Assembly: GCA_937895705.1 (NCBI GenBank)
Contig: CALBKM010000035.1
Location: 1 to 64,000 of the forward strand
Length of the DNA: 64,000 nucleotides
Source of the DNA: an uncultured Clostridia bacterium
GTDB lineage: Bacteria > Bacillota > Clostridia > Lachnospirales > Lachnospiraceae
Direction of reading: 5' to 3'
The notes beneath the pieces are model-generated. The model searched no databases. It was not told the origin of the DNA and saw nothing but the letters and a program-made list of their open reading frames with translations. The translations under genes and the position numbers were made by a program. Shown here one piece after another: positions 24,027 to 32,245 of the stretch (positions are counted from its first letter, which is position 1; every line of letters starts with the position of its first letter).

Positions 24027-24503
24027 ATGGTTACAAGAGAAACGGTAAAAGAATCTTTAGAGTCACGATGGCAGATGAAAAATATTCTCAGTTTTTGTGC
24101 TGCTTATGTGATTTGTATATTGCTGGTGGTGTTAGGTGGGTCTGAATTTAAAACGAACGGTTTTTGGTTTTTTATGATATTCATTTCGTTATTATTTCTG
24201 CCTATCATTTATTATCATGTATATCAGTATATGGTTTTGTTTCGTTACTTGGAACGCTATGAAATTTATGAGGTGGAACTGAAGCATCCGCAAAAATCGA
24301 CGGTCTATAAGGTGAGCATATACTATACCGCAACTTTTCAGACGAAAAAAGGTCGAACGGTATCAAAAACAACCAAACCATTGTGGAAAAATGAGCGTTT
24401 GTTTGGTAGATACCTTCCTTTAGAGGAACATAGTTTAAAAGCTGTTATTGCATACAATGATATCCGGGATGCAATCGTTGTATTGGAGAGTGATAAGAGA
24501 TGA
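24027..24503 (+). CDS. Small two-helix membrane protein of unknown function
   Basis: 158 residues from the ATG at 24027 (AAGGAGG upstream). Two membrane helices lie at about residues 20-38 and 45-66, followed by a basic, soluble C-terminal domain of about 90 residues with beta-strand character. No family recognised. Its stop overlaps the start of the next gene by four bases (ATGA), so the two are translationally coupled. Confidence 0.75.
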   Translation: MVTRETVKESLESRWQMKNILSFCAAYVICILLVVLGGSEFKTNGFWFFMIFISLLFLPIIYYHVYQYMVLFRYLERYEIYEVELKHPQKSTVYKVSIYYTATFQTKKGRTVSKTTKPLWKNERLFGRYLPLEEHSLKAVIAYNDIRDAIVVLESDKR

Positions 24504-24922
24504 TACTTACATATACTGAAAAAATGACGGCGGATGAATACAATGAACTGCGTCTTAGTGTGGACTGGAAGCCGTTGACGTCCGTTCAGGCGGAGCGGGG
24601 CCTTGCCCATACCGCTTTTGTGGTGGCGGCAAGAGACGGCGAAAAGATTGTGGGCATGGGCAGAATGCTGTTTGATTTTGGATATACCGCATATCTGGGA
24701 GACGTCATAGTTCGTCCTGAGTACCAGGGAAAGGGAATCGGTACGCAGATTGTGACACGCCTGAAGGACAGGGTCATGGAGGCAGCCGAGCCGGGGGATA
24801 AAATTATGTTTATTCTGGGGGCGGCAAAAGGAAAAGAAGCCTTTTACGAGAAGTTTGGATTTAAACGGCGTCCGAATGATTTTAACGGATGCGGCATGTC
24901 TATGTGGAGGGAGAAGGAGTAA
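24500..24922 (+). CDS. GNAT family N-acetyltransferase
   Basis: 140 residues. The acetyl-CoA binding motif A is clear: V-I-V-R-P-E-Y-Q-G-K-G-I-G near residues 73-85, followed by a C-terminal Y-E-K-F-G-F segment. The substrate is unknown; small single-domain members acetylate amines, amino acids or antibiotics. The start overlaps the previous stop (ATGA). Confidence 0.9.
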   Translation: MILTYTEKMTADEYNELRLSVDWKPLTSVQAERGLAHTAFVVAARDGEKIVGMGRMLFDFGYTAYLGDVIVRPEYQGKGIGTQIVTRLKDRVMEAAEPGDKIMFILGAAKGKEAFYEKFGFKRRPNDFNGCGMSMWREKE

Positions 24923-24972
24923 CGTATCGTTGTATAGATATTCATTTGTTATGAATGGAAGGGAGACTGGAA

Positions 24973-25359
24973 ATGGGTGAGAAAGAAAAGGTTTCAAAGT
25001 ATTTGACATTGTACATGCCGTTGGGAATGTGCATGGGAATGATGGTAGGAATGTCTTTAGGACAGCTTGTAATTCATAATTTGGCGCTTGGTTTGTCTAT
25101 CGGAATATCGGTGGGAATGGGTATCGGAGCTGCTTTGGGAGCCGCAAAGGATAAACACTTGTCCGAGCGTATGATGGAAATTGTCCGGATTGAAGAGGCA
25201 CCGGATTCAACGGATAAGTTGGTTTATACCGTAGATAAGAGCGGAGTGGAGAGAGAGTACCGAGTGGCTGAAAGAAGAATTATTTCAGAGAGGTTTTCCG
25301 TGGGCGACAGAGTTGCAGAGGAAAACGCAGGATATTTGGTGACGTTGGAAAGCAAGTAG
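24973..25359 (+). CDS. Small membrane protein with Gly/Met-rich helices
   Basis: 128 residues from the ATG at 24973; the upstream in-frame ATG at 24955 would put the GGAAGGGAGA RBS inside the gene. Two hydrophobic, Gly- and Met-rich helices (about 12-32 and 38-58) are followed by a charged soluble tail of 65 residues. No family recognised; the helices resemble glycine-zipper segments. Position between two acetyltransferases is not informative. Confidence 0.72.
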   Translation: MGEKEKVSKYLTLYMPLGMCMGMMVGMSLGQLVIHNLALGLSIGISVGMGIGAALGAAKDKHLSERMMEIVRIEEAPDSTDKLVYTVDKSGVEREYRVAERRIISERFSVGDRVAEENAGYLVTLESK

Positions 25360-25402
25360 AGATACTTAGAATCAGGACGTGAACGGAAAGGAGTTTTCTG
25401 CC

Positions 25403-25969
25403 ATGAACCATCAGGGAACAAAGACAATCGAAACAGAGCGCCTGATTCTTCGGTGTTTTACCGTAGCAGACGCAGAAGGGTTCTTTCATAATGTCACCTC
25501 CGACCCGGAAGTAAACCGATTTTTAACTTGGCCGTTACATGAATCAATCGAGGACACAAAAAAGCTTCTTGAAGGCTGGGTGGAACAGTATGCAAACCCG
25601 GAACGATATTGTTGGGCTATCGTGTTAAAGGAGACAGATGCAGTAATCGGAACCATTGCTGCACCTACGGTAAAAAATCGGGTAGAGACTGTAGAAGTGA
25701 CCTATTGCATCGGAAGTAAATGGTGGGGACAAGGAATTGTACCGGAAGCGTTGCAAGCAGTGATGAAATATATGTTTGAAGAAGTACAGGTAAATCGTAT
25801 TGAAGCCGGTTTTGATGCCAACAATCCGAATTCCGGGCGAGTCATGGAAAAGGTCGGAATGCAGAAAGAAGGTATTCTGCGACAGGCAGGAAGAAATAAT
25901 CAAGGTTTATTTGATTTGGTGTTTTATGGGCTATTGAGAGAAGATTGGTTGATGTTACAAAGAGGATAA
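25403..25969 (+). CDS. RimJ/RimL-type GNAT acetyltransferase
   Basis: 188 residues from the ATG at 25403 (AAAGGAG upstream). The T-E-R-L-I-L-R start is typical of the RimJ/RimL branch (Acetyltransf_3). Motif A contains W-W-G-Q-G-I-V-P-E-A-L, followed by N-P-N-S-G-R-V-M-E-K-V-G. Substrate unknown; relatives acetylate ribosomal protein N-termini or small amines. Co-directional, 5 nt before the P-loop kinase. Confidence 0.92.
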   Translation: MNHQGTKTIETERLILRCFTVADAEGFFHNVTSDPEVNRFLTWPLHESIEDTKKLLEGWVEQYANPERYCWAIVLKETDAVIGTIAAPTVKNRVETVEVTYCIGSKWWGQGIVPEALQAVMKYMFEEVQVNRIEAGFDANNPNSGRVMEKVGMQKEGILRQAGRNNQGLFDLVFYGLLREDWLMLQRG

Positions 25970-25973
25970 AAAT

Positions 25974-26564
25974 ATGACAAAACATATGATCATCGCCGGT
26001 GTACCGAGAGCCGGGAAAAGCACGGTTTCACAACTAATTGCAAAGAAGTTCGGCTATCAGCATATCAGCATGGATTCTATTATTGCGGGCTTTGAAAAAG
26101 CCTTTCCGCAGGTAGGGATTGATACCGATGCAGATACGGATGTACAGGAAAATGTGCAAAGCATCAGTGCTAAAATAGCGCCCTTTCTTCGGGCTATGAT
26201 GGACAGTGGAGAATACGACGAATGTGATTACGGTATGGTGATTGATGTGTTTCAGCTTTTGCCGGAAGACTATCGGAAGTATATTGACCCGGCGGTTTGT
26301 GATATTTATTATTTCATTACTTCGGACGTAACGGCACAGGAACGGTTTGAATTGATGAAACAATACGATACCCCGAAGGATTATACGTATTACAAGCCGG
26401 AGGAAGAAAATCGCCGGAATTGCGCGGAAATCGTGGAAATCAGCAAGTTTTATAAAGAACAGTGCGAGAAGTATCAGCTTCCGTATTTTGAGACAGCACG
26501 GGATAGGGAGACGGTGCTTGAGGACTTTATAAAGCGGTTGGAGGATGTATCATTGGTGAAATGA
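25974..26564 (+). CDS. P-loop small-molecule kinase-like protein
   Basis: 196 residues. Walker A is G9-V-P-R-A-G-K-S16. The layout resembles adenylate- and shikimate-kinase-like proteins, with a D-S-I segment near residue 35 and F-I-T-S-D-V-T-A-Q-E-R as a possible lid region. The substrate is unknown; I see no nucleoside-specific motif. It begins four bases after the preceding acetyltransferase stop. Confidence 0.75.
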   Translation: MTKHMIIAGVPRAGKSTVSQLIAKKFGYQHISMDSIIAGFEKAFPQVGIDTDADTDVQENVQSISAKIAPFLRAMMDSGEYDECDYGMVIDVFQLLPEDYRKYIDPAVCDIYYFITSDVTAQERFELMKQYDTPKDYTYYKPEEENRRNCAEIVEISKFYKEQCEKYQLPYFETARDRETVLEDFIKRLEDVSLVK

Positions 26565-26596
26565 TGAAGAAATAATATGGATAGCGAGGTGAGTCT

Positions 26597-27505
26597 ATGA
26601 CAAATCTAAGAAGCGAAATTGCAAAACTTATCGGGATTTCCCTTCCGTGGAAAACCGCCGATGTTACATATGAAGTGCTGGATTCCGTGAAGGAAGAGGG
26701 CTATACAAGACAATTGATATCTTATACGTCTGATGGGGACATAGTCAGTGCATTTTTGTTGTTACCGGATCGTTTGGACAACAATCCGGCGATTCTCATC
26801 AACCATCAGCACAACCGGGAGCATCATTTAGGAAAAAGCGAGGTCTGCGGTCTGGCAGGGAATCTGTTACAAGCTTTCGGTCCGGAACTTGCTAAACAAG
26901 GATTTGTCGTACTGGCTCCCGATTCCATATGTTTTGAAGAACGTCGGAAAGATCCTACGGTAGAAGGGTTTGTCTTTTGGCAACATTTTCAGGAAATGTG
27001 CTATCGGATGTTAACCGGGGAGTTTTTGATGAAAAAAGTGCTGACGGATGCCATGAACGGGATTTCGTTGCTTGCAGGTTTACCGTTCGTGGACGCAGAC
27101 AGAATCGGTACATTGGGGCATTCTTATGGTGGAAACACGGTGTTGTTTCTTTCCGCGTTGGATGAGCGGGTTTCTTTTGCCTGTGCCAGCGGAAGTGCCT
27201 GTACCTTTGAGTATCGAATGAATCACGGCACCGGAATCGAAATGGCCAGTGTGATTCCGAACTTTCATGGGAAGTACGATATTGATGATTTGGTAGCTTT
27301 AATTGCACCGAGAAAGCTTTTGATTGTTTCTTCCGACGAAGACAAATATTCTATGGATGCGCCGGAGATTGTAGAAAAGGCCGGGAATGTGTATGTAGAA
27401 CTTGGCGTGGCACAGAATTTAGAGCATAAGCGATATTCGGGTGGACATGCACTGACGGAGGAACGTTTTCGGGATATTATAGAGTGGATTGCTGGGAATG
27501 CTTAG
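26597..27505 (+). CDS. Alpha/beta hydrolase (dienelactone hydrolase-like)
   Basis: 302 residues. The nucleophile elbow G-H-S-Y-G-G lies near residue 175. A candidate acid is in S-S-D-E-D near residue 240, and the catalytic histidine is in G-G-H-A-L near the end. N-H-Q-H-N-R-E-H-H near residue 73 may shape the oxyanion hole. It is an esterase or peptidase-type hydrolase of unknown substrate. It ends 16 nt before miaA. Confidence 0.86.
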   Translation: MTNLRSEIAKLIGISLPWKTADVTYEVLDSVKEEGYTRQLISYTSDGDIVSAFLLLPDRLDNNPAILINHQHNREHHLGKSEVCGLAGNLLQAFGPELAKQGFVVLAPDSICFEERRKDPTVEGFVFWQHFQEMCYRMLTGEFLMKKVLTDAMNGISLLAGLPFVDADRIGTLGHSYGGNTVLFLSALDERVSFACASGSACTFEYRMNHGTGIEMASVIPNFHGKYDIDDLVALIAPRKLLIVSSDEDKYSMDAPEIVEKAGNVYVELGVAQNLEHKRYSGGHALTEERFRDIIEWIAGNA

Positions 27506-27521
27506 GAAGAAGGAGGAACCC

Positions 27522-28469
27522 ATGGAGAAACTGCCATTACTTATACTGACAGGACCTACGGCGGTAGGCAAAACGAATCTGTCCATCAGCCTCGCGAAGG
27601 CGGTAAACGGCGAGATTATTTCGGCGGATTCCATGCAGGTGTACCGTCGGATGGACATCGGTACGGCGAAGATTAAGAAAGAAGAAATGGGCGGCGTGAC
27701 GCACCATTTGATTGATATTTGCGAACCGACGGAGGATTATAACGTGGTGCGGTTTGCCACGGAAGCGAAGCGACTGATTAGGGAAATTGTCGGGCGCGGA
27801 CATGTACCGATTCTGGTGGGCGGTACCGGGTTTTACATTCAGGCGGTGCTGTATGATATTGATTTTACGGAGACAGAGGAAGATACATCTTACCGCGAGG
27901 AACTGGCGGCTTTTGCCGAGGAACACGGTGCAGAGGCGTTGCACGCAAGGCTTTGGGAGGTGGACCCGGCGTCTGCGGAGGCCATTCATGCGAATAATGT
28001 GAAGCGTGTCATCCGTGCATTGGAGTTTTATGAGCAGACCGGTACAAAGATTTCCGAACATAATGAGGAGCAACACGGCAAAGAATCGGCGTATAACAGT
28101 GCGTATTTTGTACTGAACCAGGACCGGGCGGTGCTGTACGACCGGATTGAAAAGCGGATTGATATGATGCTTACGGAAGGGCTGGTTGAGGAAGTAAAGG
28201 GACTTCTTGCGGAAGGTTGTAAGCCGGAATCCGTATCCATGCAGGGCTTGGGCTATAAGGAGATTGTGGCGTATTTGCAAAGAGAATGCACCTTGGACGA
28301 GGCAATTTATATCCTAAAGCGGGATACAAGACACTTTGCGAAGCGGCAGCTTACCTGGTTTAAGCGGGAACGGGAAGTTCTTTGGTTTGATAAGGGTGAG
28401 TATGAGAATGAGGATGCGATACTGGATGCGATGTTGGCGGAAGCAAGAGCACGCGGAATTGTTGTGTAA
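27522..28469 (+). CDS. miaA: tRNA dimethylallyltransferase MiaA
   Basis: 315 residues from the ATG at 27522, five bases after AGGAGG. P-loop G-P-T-A-V-G-K-T at 11-18, then D-S-M-Q-V-Y-R-R-M-D-I-G-T-A-K and H-H-L-I-D-I, the tRNA- and prenyl-binding marks. Adds a dimethylallyl group to A37 of tRNAs reading codons that start with U. In relatives it follows mutL directly; here about 6 kb of accessory genes lie between. Confidence 0.98.
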   Translation: MEKLPLLILTGPTAVGKTNLSISLAKAVNGEIISADSMQVYRRMDIGTAKIKKEEMGGVTHHLIDICEPTEDYNVVRFATEAKRLIREIVGRGHVPILVGGTGFYIQAVLYDIDFTETEEDTSYREELAAFAEEHGAEALHARLWEVDPASAEAIHANNVKRVIRALEFYEQTGTKISEHNEEQHGKESAYNSAYFVLNQDRAVLYDRIEKRIDMMLTEGLVEEVKGLLAEGCKPESVSMQGLGYKEIVAYLQRECTLDEAIYILKRDTRHFAKRQLTWFKREREVLWFDKGEYENEDAILDAMLAEARARGIVV

Positions 28470-28527
28470 TAAATAGTGTGCGAAGTATGCGTTTATTTGC
28501 ACGGATAACAAGAAAGAAGGTACAAGT

Positions 28528-28998
28528 ATGAACATCAGACGGGCAGAAAACAAAGACATGAACGGGATTAACAAGCTGTTACATCAGGTGCTTATGGTGC
28601 ATCATAACGGCAGACCGGATATTTTTAAGCCGAATGCCAAGAAATACACCGATGCGGAGCTTATGGACATTCTGGCGGACGACACGAAGCCGGTGTTTGT
28701 GGCAACGGATGAGAAGGAAAACGTGCTTGGTTATGCGTTTTGCGTGTTTCAGCAGCATTTGAATAATAACATTTTGACGGATATTAAGACGCTTTACATT
28801 GATGATTTGTGTGTGGACGAGGAAAAGCGCGGTATGCATATCGGGAAGACCTTGTATGAGTATGTGCTGGATTTTGCCAAGGCGTCCGGATGCTACAACG
28901 TGACTTTGAATGTCTGGTCCTGCAACGAAAGTGCCCTGAAGTTCTACGAAAAATGCGGATTGGTACCGCAGAAGGTTGGAATGGAGAAGGTGTTGTAA
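28528..28998 (+). CDS. GNAT family N-acetyltransferase
   Basis: 156 residues. Motif A is C-V-D-E-E-K-R-G-M-H-I-G near residues 92-103, followed by L-N-V-W-S-C-N-E-S-A-L-K-F-Y-E-K-C-G, the strong C-terminal GNAT signature. Substrate unknown. Its stop overlaps the ATG of the next gene by one base (TAATG), so the two are coupled. Confidence 0.92.
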   Translation: MNIRRAENKDMNGINKLLHQVLMVHHNGRPDIFKPNAKKYTDAELMDILADDTKPVFVATDEKENVLGYAFCVFQQHLNNNILTDIKTLYIDDLCVDEEKRGMHIGKTLYEYVLDFAKASGCYNVTLNVWSCNESALKFYEKCGLVPQKVGMEKVL

Positions 28999-29669
28999 TG
29001 GTCGGAGCAGGGAATACGGCGGAAGTATTCGATTTTGGTGACGGAAAGGTTTGTAAGCTGTTCTATGAAGGCTATCCGAAGGAAGCGGTGGAACGGGAGT
29101 TTCGGAATGCTACGGAAGTACAGCGGCGAGGCTTGCCGGTGCCGAAGGTATTTGAGATGGTTGAATCCGAGGGAAGAGCCGGAATTGTGTATGAAAAAAT
29201 TGCCGGAAAATCCATGTTGGAATGTATTTTTGAGAATCCCGGCAATGCCGGTTTCTATCTGGAGGAATTTGTACGCTTGCAGAAGAAATGGTTGAAAGAG
29301 GCAATTGTACCATCTGTTTCGGTTTTGTCCTATAAAGAATATATGCGAATGCTGATAAATGGTGCAGGACAAGAGGCAGAGGTATCTTTGTTTAAAGAAA
29401 TCAATGCATTACCGGAGGGCGATACGTTGTTACACGGAGACTTTCATCCGGGAAATGTGTTGATTTCAACGGATCATCGCCCGGTTGTAATTGATTTTAT
29501 GAATGTTTGCAGAGGCCCGGCACTGTATGATATTGCACGGACATATGTTTTGTTGAAGGAAAAGGATGAGACGTTAGGAAGGGCGTATTTGGCGAAGACA
29601 GAGGTTTCGGAAGAGGCGATTGGGCCGTTTTGTAAGGTGATTGAGAAATGTCGGAGATATGAAGGATAG
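28998..29669 (+). CDS. Aminoglycoside-phosphotransferase-like small-molecule kinase
   Basis: 223 residues. The ATG at 28998 overlaps the previous stop and follows GGAGAAGG. The fold is an APH/choline-kinase type: the Brenner motif H-G-D-F-H-P-G-N at residues 146-153 and the metal-binding I-D-F-M-N near residue 165. The N-lobe shows K-L-F-Y-E-G as the probable lysine strand. It is shorter than antibiotic kinases (about 260-300 aa), and no specific substrate can be named. A resistance role should not be assumed. Confidence 0.84.
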   Translation: MVGAGNTAEVFDFGDGKVCKLFYEGYPKEAVEREFRNATEVQRRGLPVPKVFEMVESEGRAGIVYEKIAGKSMLECIFENPGNAGFYLEEFVRLQKKWLKEAIVPSVSVLSYKEYMRMLINGAGQEAEVSLFKEINALPEGDTLLHGDFHPGNVLISTDHRPVVIDFMNVCRGPALYDIARTYVLLKEKDETLGRAYLAKTEVSEEAIGPFCKVIEKCRRYEG

Positions 29670-29678
29670 CGTTGTATT

Positions 29679-29735
29679 TGCAAAGTTTCTATAAAAAACG
29701 CAAGAAAAATGCAAAAGTTCCTATGAAAAATGCAA
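29679..29735 (+). repeat. Imperfect tandem repeat of about 26 nt
   Basis: Two similar units at 29679-29704 and 29710-29735 share the pattern TGCAAA-GTT-CTAT-AAAAA-GCAAG with a few substitutions. They lie in the gap before a relic gene. Origin unknown; possibly the scar of a deletion or replication slippage. Confidence 0.6.
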
Positions 29736-29774
29736 GTTATGATTGAAACAGATGATAAACAGGAGGTAGAAAAG

Positions 29775-29867
29775 ATGAATATTGCGGTGTTTGCTTCTCA
29801 CGGAGGAAGTGATTGCAGATATTGTAGACGGGAAGATTGCGTTGGAGTAAAACAGAATGGTGCATAA
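29775..29867 (+). pseudogene. Relic of a formyltransferase (purN-like) N-terminus, or a coupled leader peptide
   Basis: The ATG at 29775 has an excellent RBS (AGGAGGT). The peptide begins M-N-I-A-V-F-A-S-H-G-G-S-D, like the N-terminus of phosphoribosylglycinamide formyltransferases. After that the match continues only in another frame (I-V-D-G-K-I-A-L-E) and soon stops, which indicates a frameshift and deletion of the rest. The remaining 30-codon frame ends at 29867 and overlaps the next gene's ATG (29857), so it may now act as a translated leader. Confidence 0.6.
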
Positions 29868-30360
29868 AGGAAAGAAAAACATTCTCTTCACAGCCTTTAG
29901 CGGTACTTCCTCGGAGTTGCTTTTAAATGGTTTCAAAGACTTTCCGGTATTGGTTTTACCCAATGACAAGGTAAGAGATTCAGAGTTATTAATAGAGACC
30001 ATTTCAAAGGCACATTTTGACTATGTTCTGAGTTTCGGTCAACGACCGAATATCAAGGATAAGGTGCATGTTGAAACGACTGCAAGAGACGATGAATTGC
30101 GATTGGATACGTCCTTTGACTGTGAAAGACTAAGGAGGTTGTTTGAACAAAATTGGATTCCGGCAAAGCTATCTCATAATGCTGGGACATCCTTTTGTAA
30201 CAAGCTGTATTGGAATGGGTTAAAGTATATTGAGGAAAATGAGTTAGAGACCAAAATGGTGTTTGTACATGTGCCTTTAGTAAAGAATATCAAAGATTTT
30301 GAACTGTTTCGACAAAGGATTTATAATACACTTAAGGTTTTGGAAGGGGGAACTATATGA
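29857..30360 (+). CDS. Pyroglutamyl-peptidase (C15)-like protein, short divergent form
   Basis: 167 residues; true pyroglutamyl peptidases I have about 200-215. It keeps the catalytic-cysteine neighbourhood S-H-N-A-G-T-S-F-C-N and the downstream histidine in F-V-H-V-P, and an L-S-F-G-Q-R-P segment equivalent to the glutamate-containing loop. The N-terminal strand F-T-A-F-S-G is reduced compared with the family's F-x-P-F-G-G. It may be active with altered specificity or degenerate. It starts inside the end of the relic frame and ends overlapping the next gene by four bases. Confidence 0.7.
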   Translation: MVHKGKKNILFTAFSGTSSELLLNGFKDFPVLVLPNDKVRDSELLIETISKAHFDYVLSFGQRPNIKDKVHVETTARDDELRLDTSFDCERLRRLFEQNWIPAKLSHNAGTSFCNKLYWNGLKYIEENELETKMVFVHVPLVKNIKDFELFRQRIYNTLKVLEGGTI

Positions 30361-30650
30361 GCATCATTGTAAATTTATACTACACCGGTCAAAACGGAAA
30401 CGCCCGGAAATTCGCAGAAGAAATGACGGCCCGGGGCATTGTGGATGCCGTTCGCGCAGAAGAAGGAAACGAACGCTACGAATATTTCTTTCCCATGGAG
30501 GATGCGGAAACGGTGCTTTTGATCGACCGCTGGAGGGATCAGGAAGCATTGGACATTCACCATAAGTCGGAGATGATGAAGCAAATTGCGGAGTTGCGGG
30601 ATAAGTATAAGCTTCGTCTTCGGGTGGAACGGTATGTTGAAGAAAGGTGA
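30357..30650 (+). CDS. ABM-domain quinol monooxygenase-like protein
   Basis: 97 residues, a single antibiotic-biosynthesis-monooxygenase (ABM) ferredoxin-like domain with the typical Y-F-F-P-M-E-D...L-I-D-R-W-R-D-Q-E-A-L-D-I-H-H pattern. Relatives (YgiN type) oxidise quinols or are of unknown function. The start overlaps the previous stop (ATGA). Confidence 0.87.
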   Translation: MSIIVNLYYTGQNGNARKFAEEMTARGIVDAVRAEEGNERYEYFFPMEDAETVLLIDRWRDQEALDIHHKSEMMKQIAELRDKYKLRLRVERYVEER

Positions 30651-30655
30651 ATCAA

Positions 30656-31093
30656 ATGAACGAACTGATTGAATTTTTGATAAAAGCAAAACAAAAGACC
30701 TATGCCGGGAAAGGTGCAGAAACTACATCCTGTCGACCGAAATCCCATGATTTGGTGTACTCTGAAGGGGATTATAGGTATTACGATACGTTTCTTGGCG
30801 GCGGAAAGTTTGTAGGGGAAGAAGCTCTTTGGATGAAAGGAAAGCCTTATTGGAGCATGAACTATGCGGGCCGAGTTACCGGAGAGAACTTTAGCGGAGA
30901 TTTCCTAAAGGAGGCACTGCTTTTAGTTCCGGTGGATAAGCCGTTTCGCGGACCGGAGCATTATGAGAATGACGGTTATACCTATGATTGCAAGGTGGAG
31001 GGTGTGTTTGCCTGGTTTCAAGGTTACGAAACCATTTGTTATCAAGGAAAGCAGATTTATGAATGTTATTTTCACGGAAGTATCATTGAGTAA
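30656..31093 (+). CDS. DUF5680 domain protein
   Basis: 145 residues from the ATG at 30656; a GTG at 30647 overlaps the previous gene and lies at the RBS (AGAAAGGTGA). One domain, with Y-R-Y-Y-D-T-F-L-G-G-G-K-F-V-G-E-E, W-S-M-N-Y-A-G-R and W-F-Q-G-Y-E, the aromatic-rich pattern of DUF5680. Function unknown; some relatives carry an added helix-turn-helix domain, absent here. Confidence 0.82.
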   Translation: MNELIEFLIKAKQKTYAGKGAETTSCRPKSHDLVYSEGDYRYYDTFLGGGKFVGEEALWMKGKPYWSMNYAGRVTGENFSGDFLKEALLLVPVDKPFRGPEHYENDGYTYDCKVEGVFAWFQGYETICYQGKQIYECYFHGSIIE

Positions 31094-31118
31094 ATGAATT
31101 CTAGGAGTGATTCAAATT

Positions 31119-31679
31119 ATGAAAACCTTAATTTTCAACGGTTCTCCCCGGAAAAACGGAGATACCGTCAGTTTATTGAAGCATTTTACAGCGCAACTAC
31201 CGGGAGAATATAAAATTGTTGAGGCCTACCGCGCTAACATTTCTCCATGTTTGGATTGTAGATATTGTAAGGAAAAGTTCGGTTGTGCCATACAGGATGA
31301 GATGCAGGAGGTTTTCGAGTACCTGAAGGATTGCGACAATGTGCTGATTGCATCGCCGGTGTATTTTTCGGAATTGACAGGGCCGTTGCTTTCCGTGGGA
31401 AGTCGTTTGCAGACTTATTTTTGCAGTAGATTTTTCCGTAAGGAAGAGAGCAGACTTACGCTGAAGAAGGGTGCGGTGCTGTTGGTTGGTGGCGGTGACG
31501 GCAAGCCGGATAAGGCTTACGAAACCGCGAAAATACTGTTAAAGAACATGAACTGCAAGGAGATTTATCCTCTTGTTTGCTCCCATAATACGGACCGGTT
31601 ACCGGCGATTGAGGATGCTAAGGCTTTAGCGGGCGTGGAGGAGATTGTAAGGTTCTTTTCCGGCGCAGAAGTTTATTGA
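31119..31679 (+). CDS. NADPH-dependent FMN reductase (flavodoxin-fold)
   Basis: 186 residues from the ATG at 31119. The flavodoxin-like phosphate loop N-G-S-P-R-K-N-G-D-T lies at residues 6-15. A cysteine-rich stretch C-L-D-C-R-Y-C-K...G-C follows, typical of the iron-sulfur flavoprotein/NAD(P)H-reductase group, and A-S-P-V-Y-F-S-E-L-T near residue 87 contacts the flavin in this family. Electron donor and acceptor are unknown. Confidence 0.88.
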   Translation: MKTLIFNGSPRKNGDTVSLLKHFTAQLPGEYKIVEAYRANISPCLDCRYCKEKFGCAIQDEMQEVFEYLKDCDNVLIASPVYFSELTGPLLSVGSRLQTYFCSRFFRKEESRLTLKKGAVLLVGGGDGKPDKAYETAKILLKNMNCKEIYPLVCSHNTDRLPAIEDAKALAGVEEIVRFFSGAEVY

Positions 31680-31742
31680 TTTTTGTGGAAAATCGGATGA
31701 TTTTGAAAGAAAGTATAGATTTATAGAAAACGGAGACTTAGG

Positions 31743-32234
31743 ATGAAGATTGTAGTCAGAGAATATCAAACCAAGGATTTACCTGCCATGATTCGTATTT
31801 GGAACGAAGTGGTGGAGGAAGGGATTGCCTTCCCTCAGGAGGATTTTCTTGACGAAACCACAGGGGCAGAGTTCTTCTCTTCCCAGACTTACAACGGTGT
31901 GGCGGAAGATATCGAGTCGGAACAAGTATTGGGGCTTTATATTTTGCATCCGAACAACATCGGGCGTTGCGGGCATATCGGAAATGCCAGTTATGCGGTA
32001 AGTAAAGACAGCAGGGGACTTCATATCGGAGAAAAACTGGTTTTGGACTGTTTGGAGCAAGGGAAAAAGCATGGGTTCGGTGTGTTACAGTTTAATGCGG
32101 TGGTGGCAACGAACATTCATGCCAGACACTTGTACGAACGTCTGGGATTTGTACAGCTTGGTACGATTCCGAAAGGCTTTCGGATGAAGGACGGGCATTA
32201 TGAGGATATTTGTCCGTATTTCCATGAACTGTAG
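31743..32234 (+). CDS. GNAT family N-acetyltransferase (PAT/YncA-like)
   Basis: 163 residues. The start I-V-V-R-E-Y-Q-T-K-D-L-P-A-M-I-R-I-W-N resembles the phosphinothricin-acetyltransferase branch. Motif A is S-R-G-L-H-I-G-E-K-L-V, followed by F-N-A-V-V-A-T-N and Y-E-R-L-G-F. Substrate unknown. Fourth acetyltransferase in about 8 kb; the four are not close to each other in sequence, so this is accumulation of different members and not a recent duplication. Confidence 0.92.
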   Translation: MKIVVREYQTKDLPAMIRIWNEVVEEGIAFPQEDFLDETTGAEFFSSQTYNGVAEDIESEQVLGLYILHPNNIGRCGHIGNASYAVSKDSRGLHIGEKLVLDCLEQGKKHGFGVLQFNAVVATNIHARHLYERLGFVQLGTIPKGFRMKDGHYEDICPYFHEL

Positions 32235-32245
32235 GAGAATGAGCT

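Noticed and set aside
28998..29669. Aminoglycoside resistance gene
   Set aside because: Only the general APH fold is visible; the protein is short and lacks specific signatures, so resistance is not claimed.
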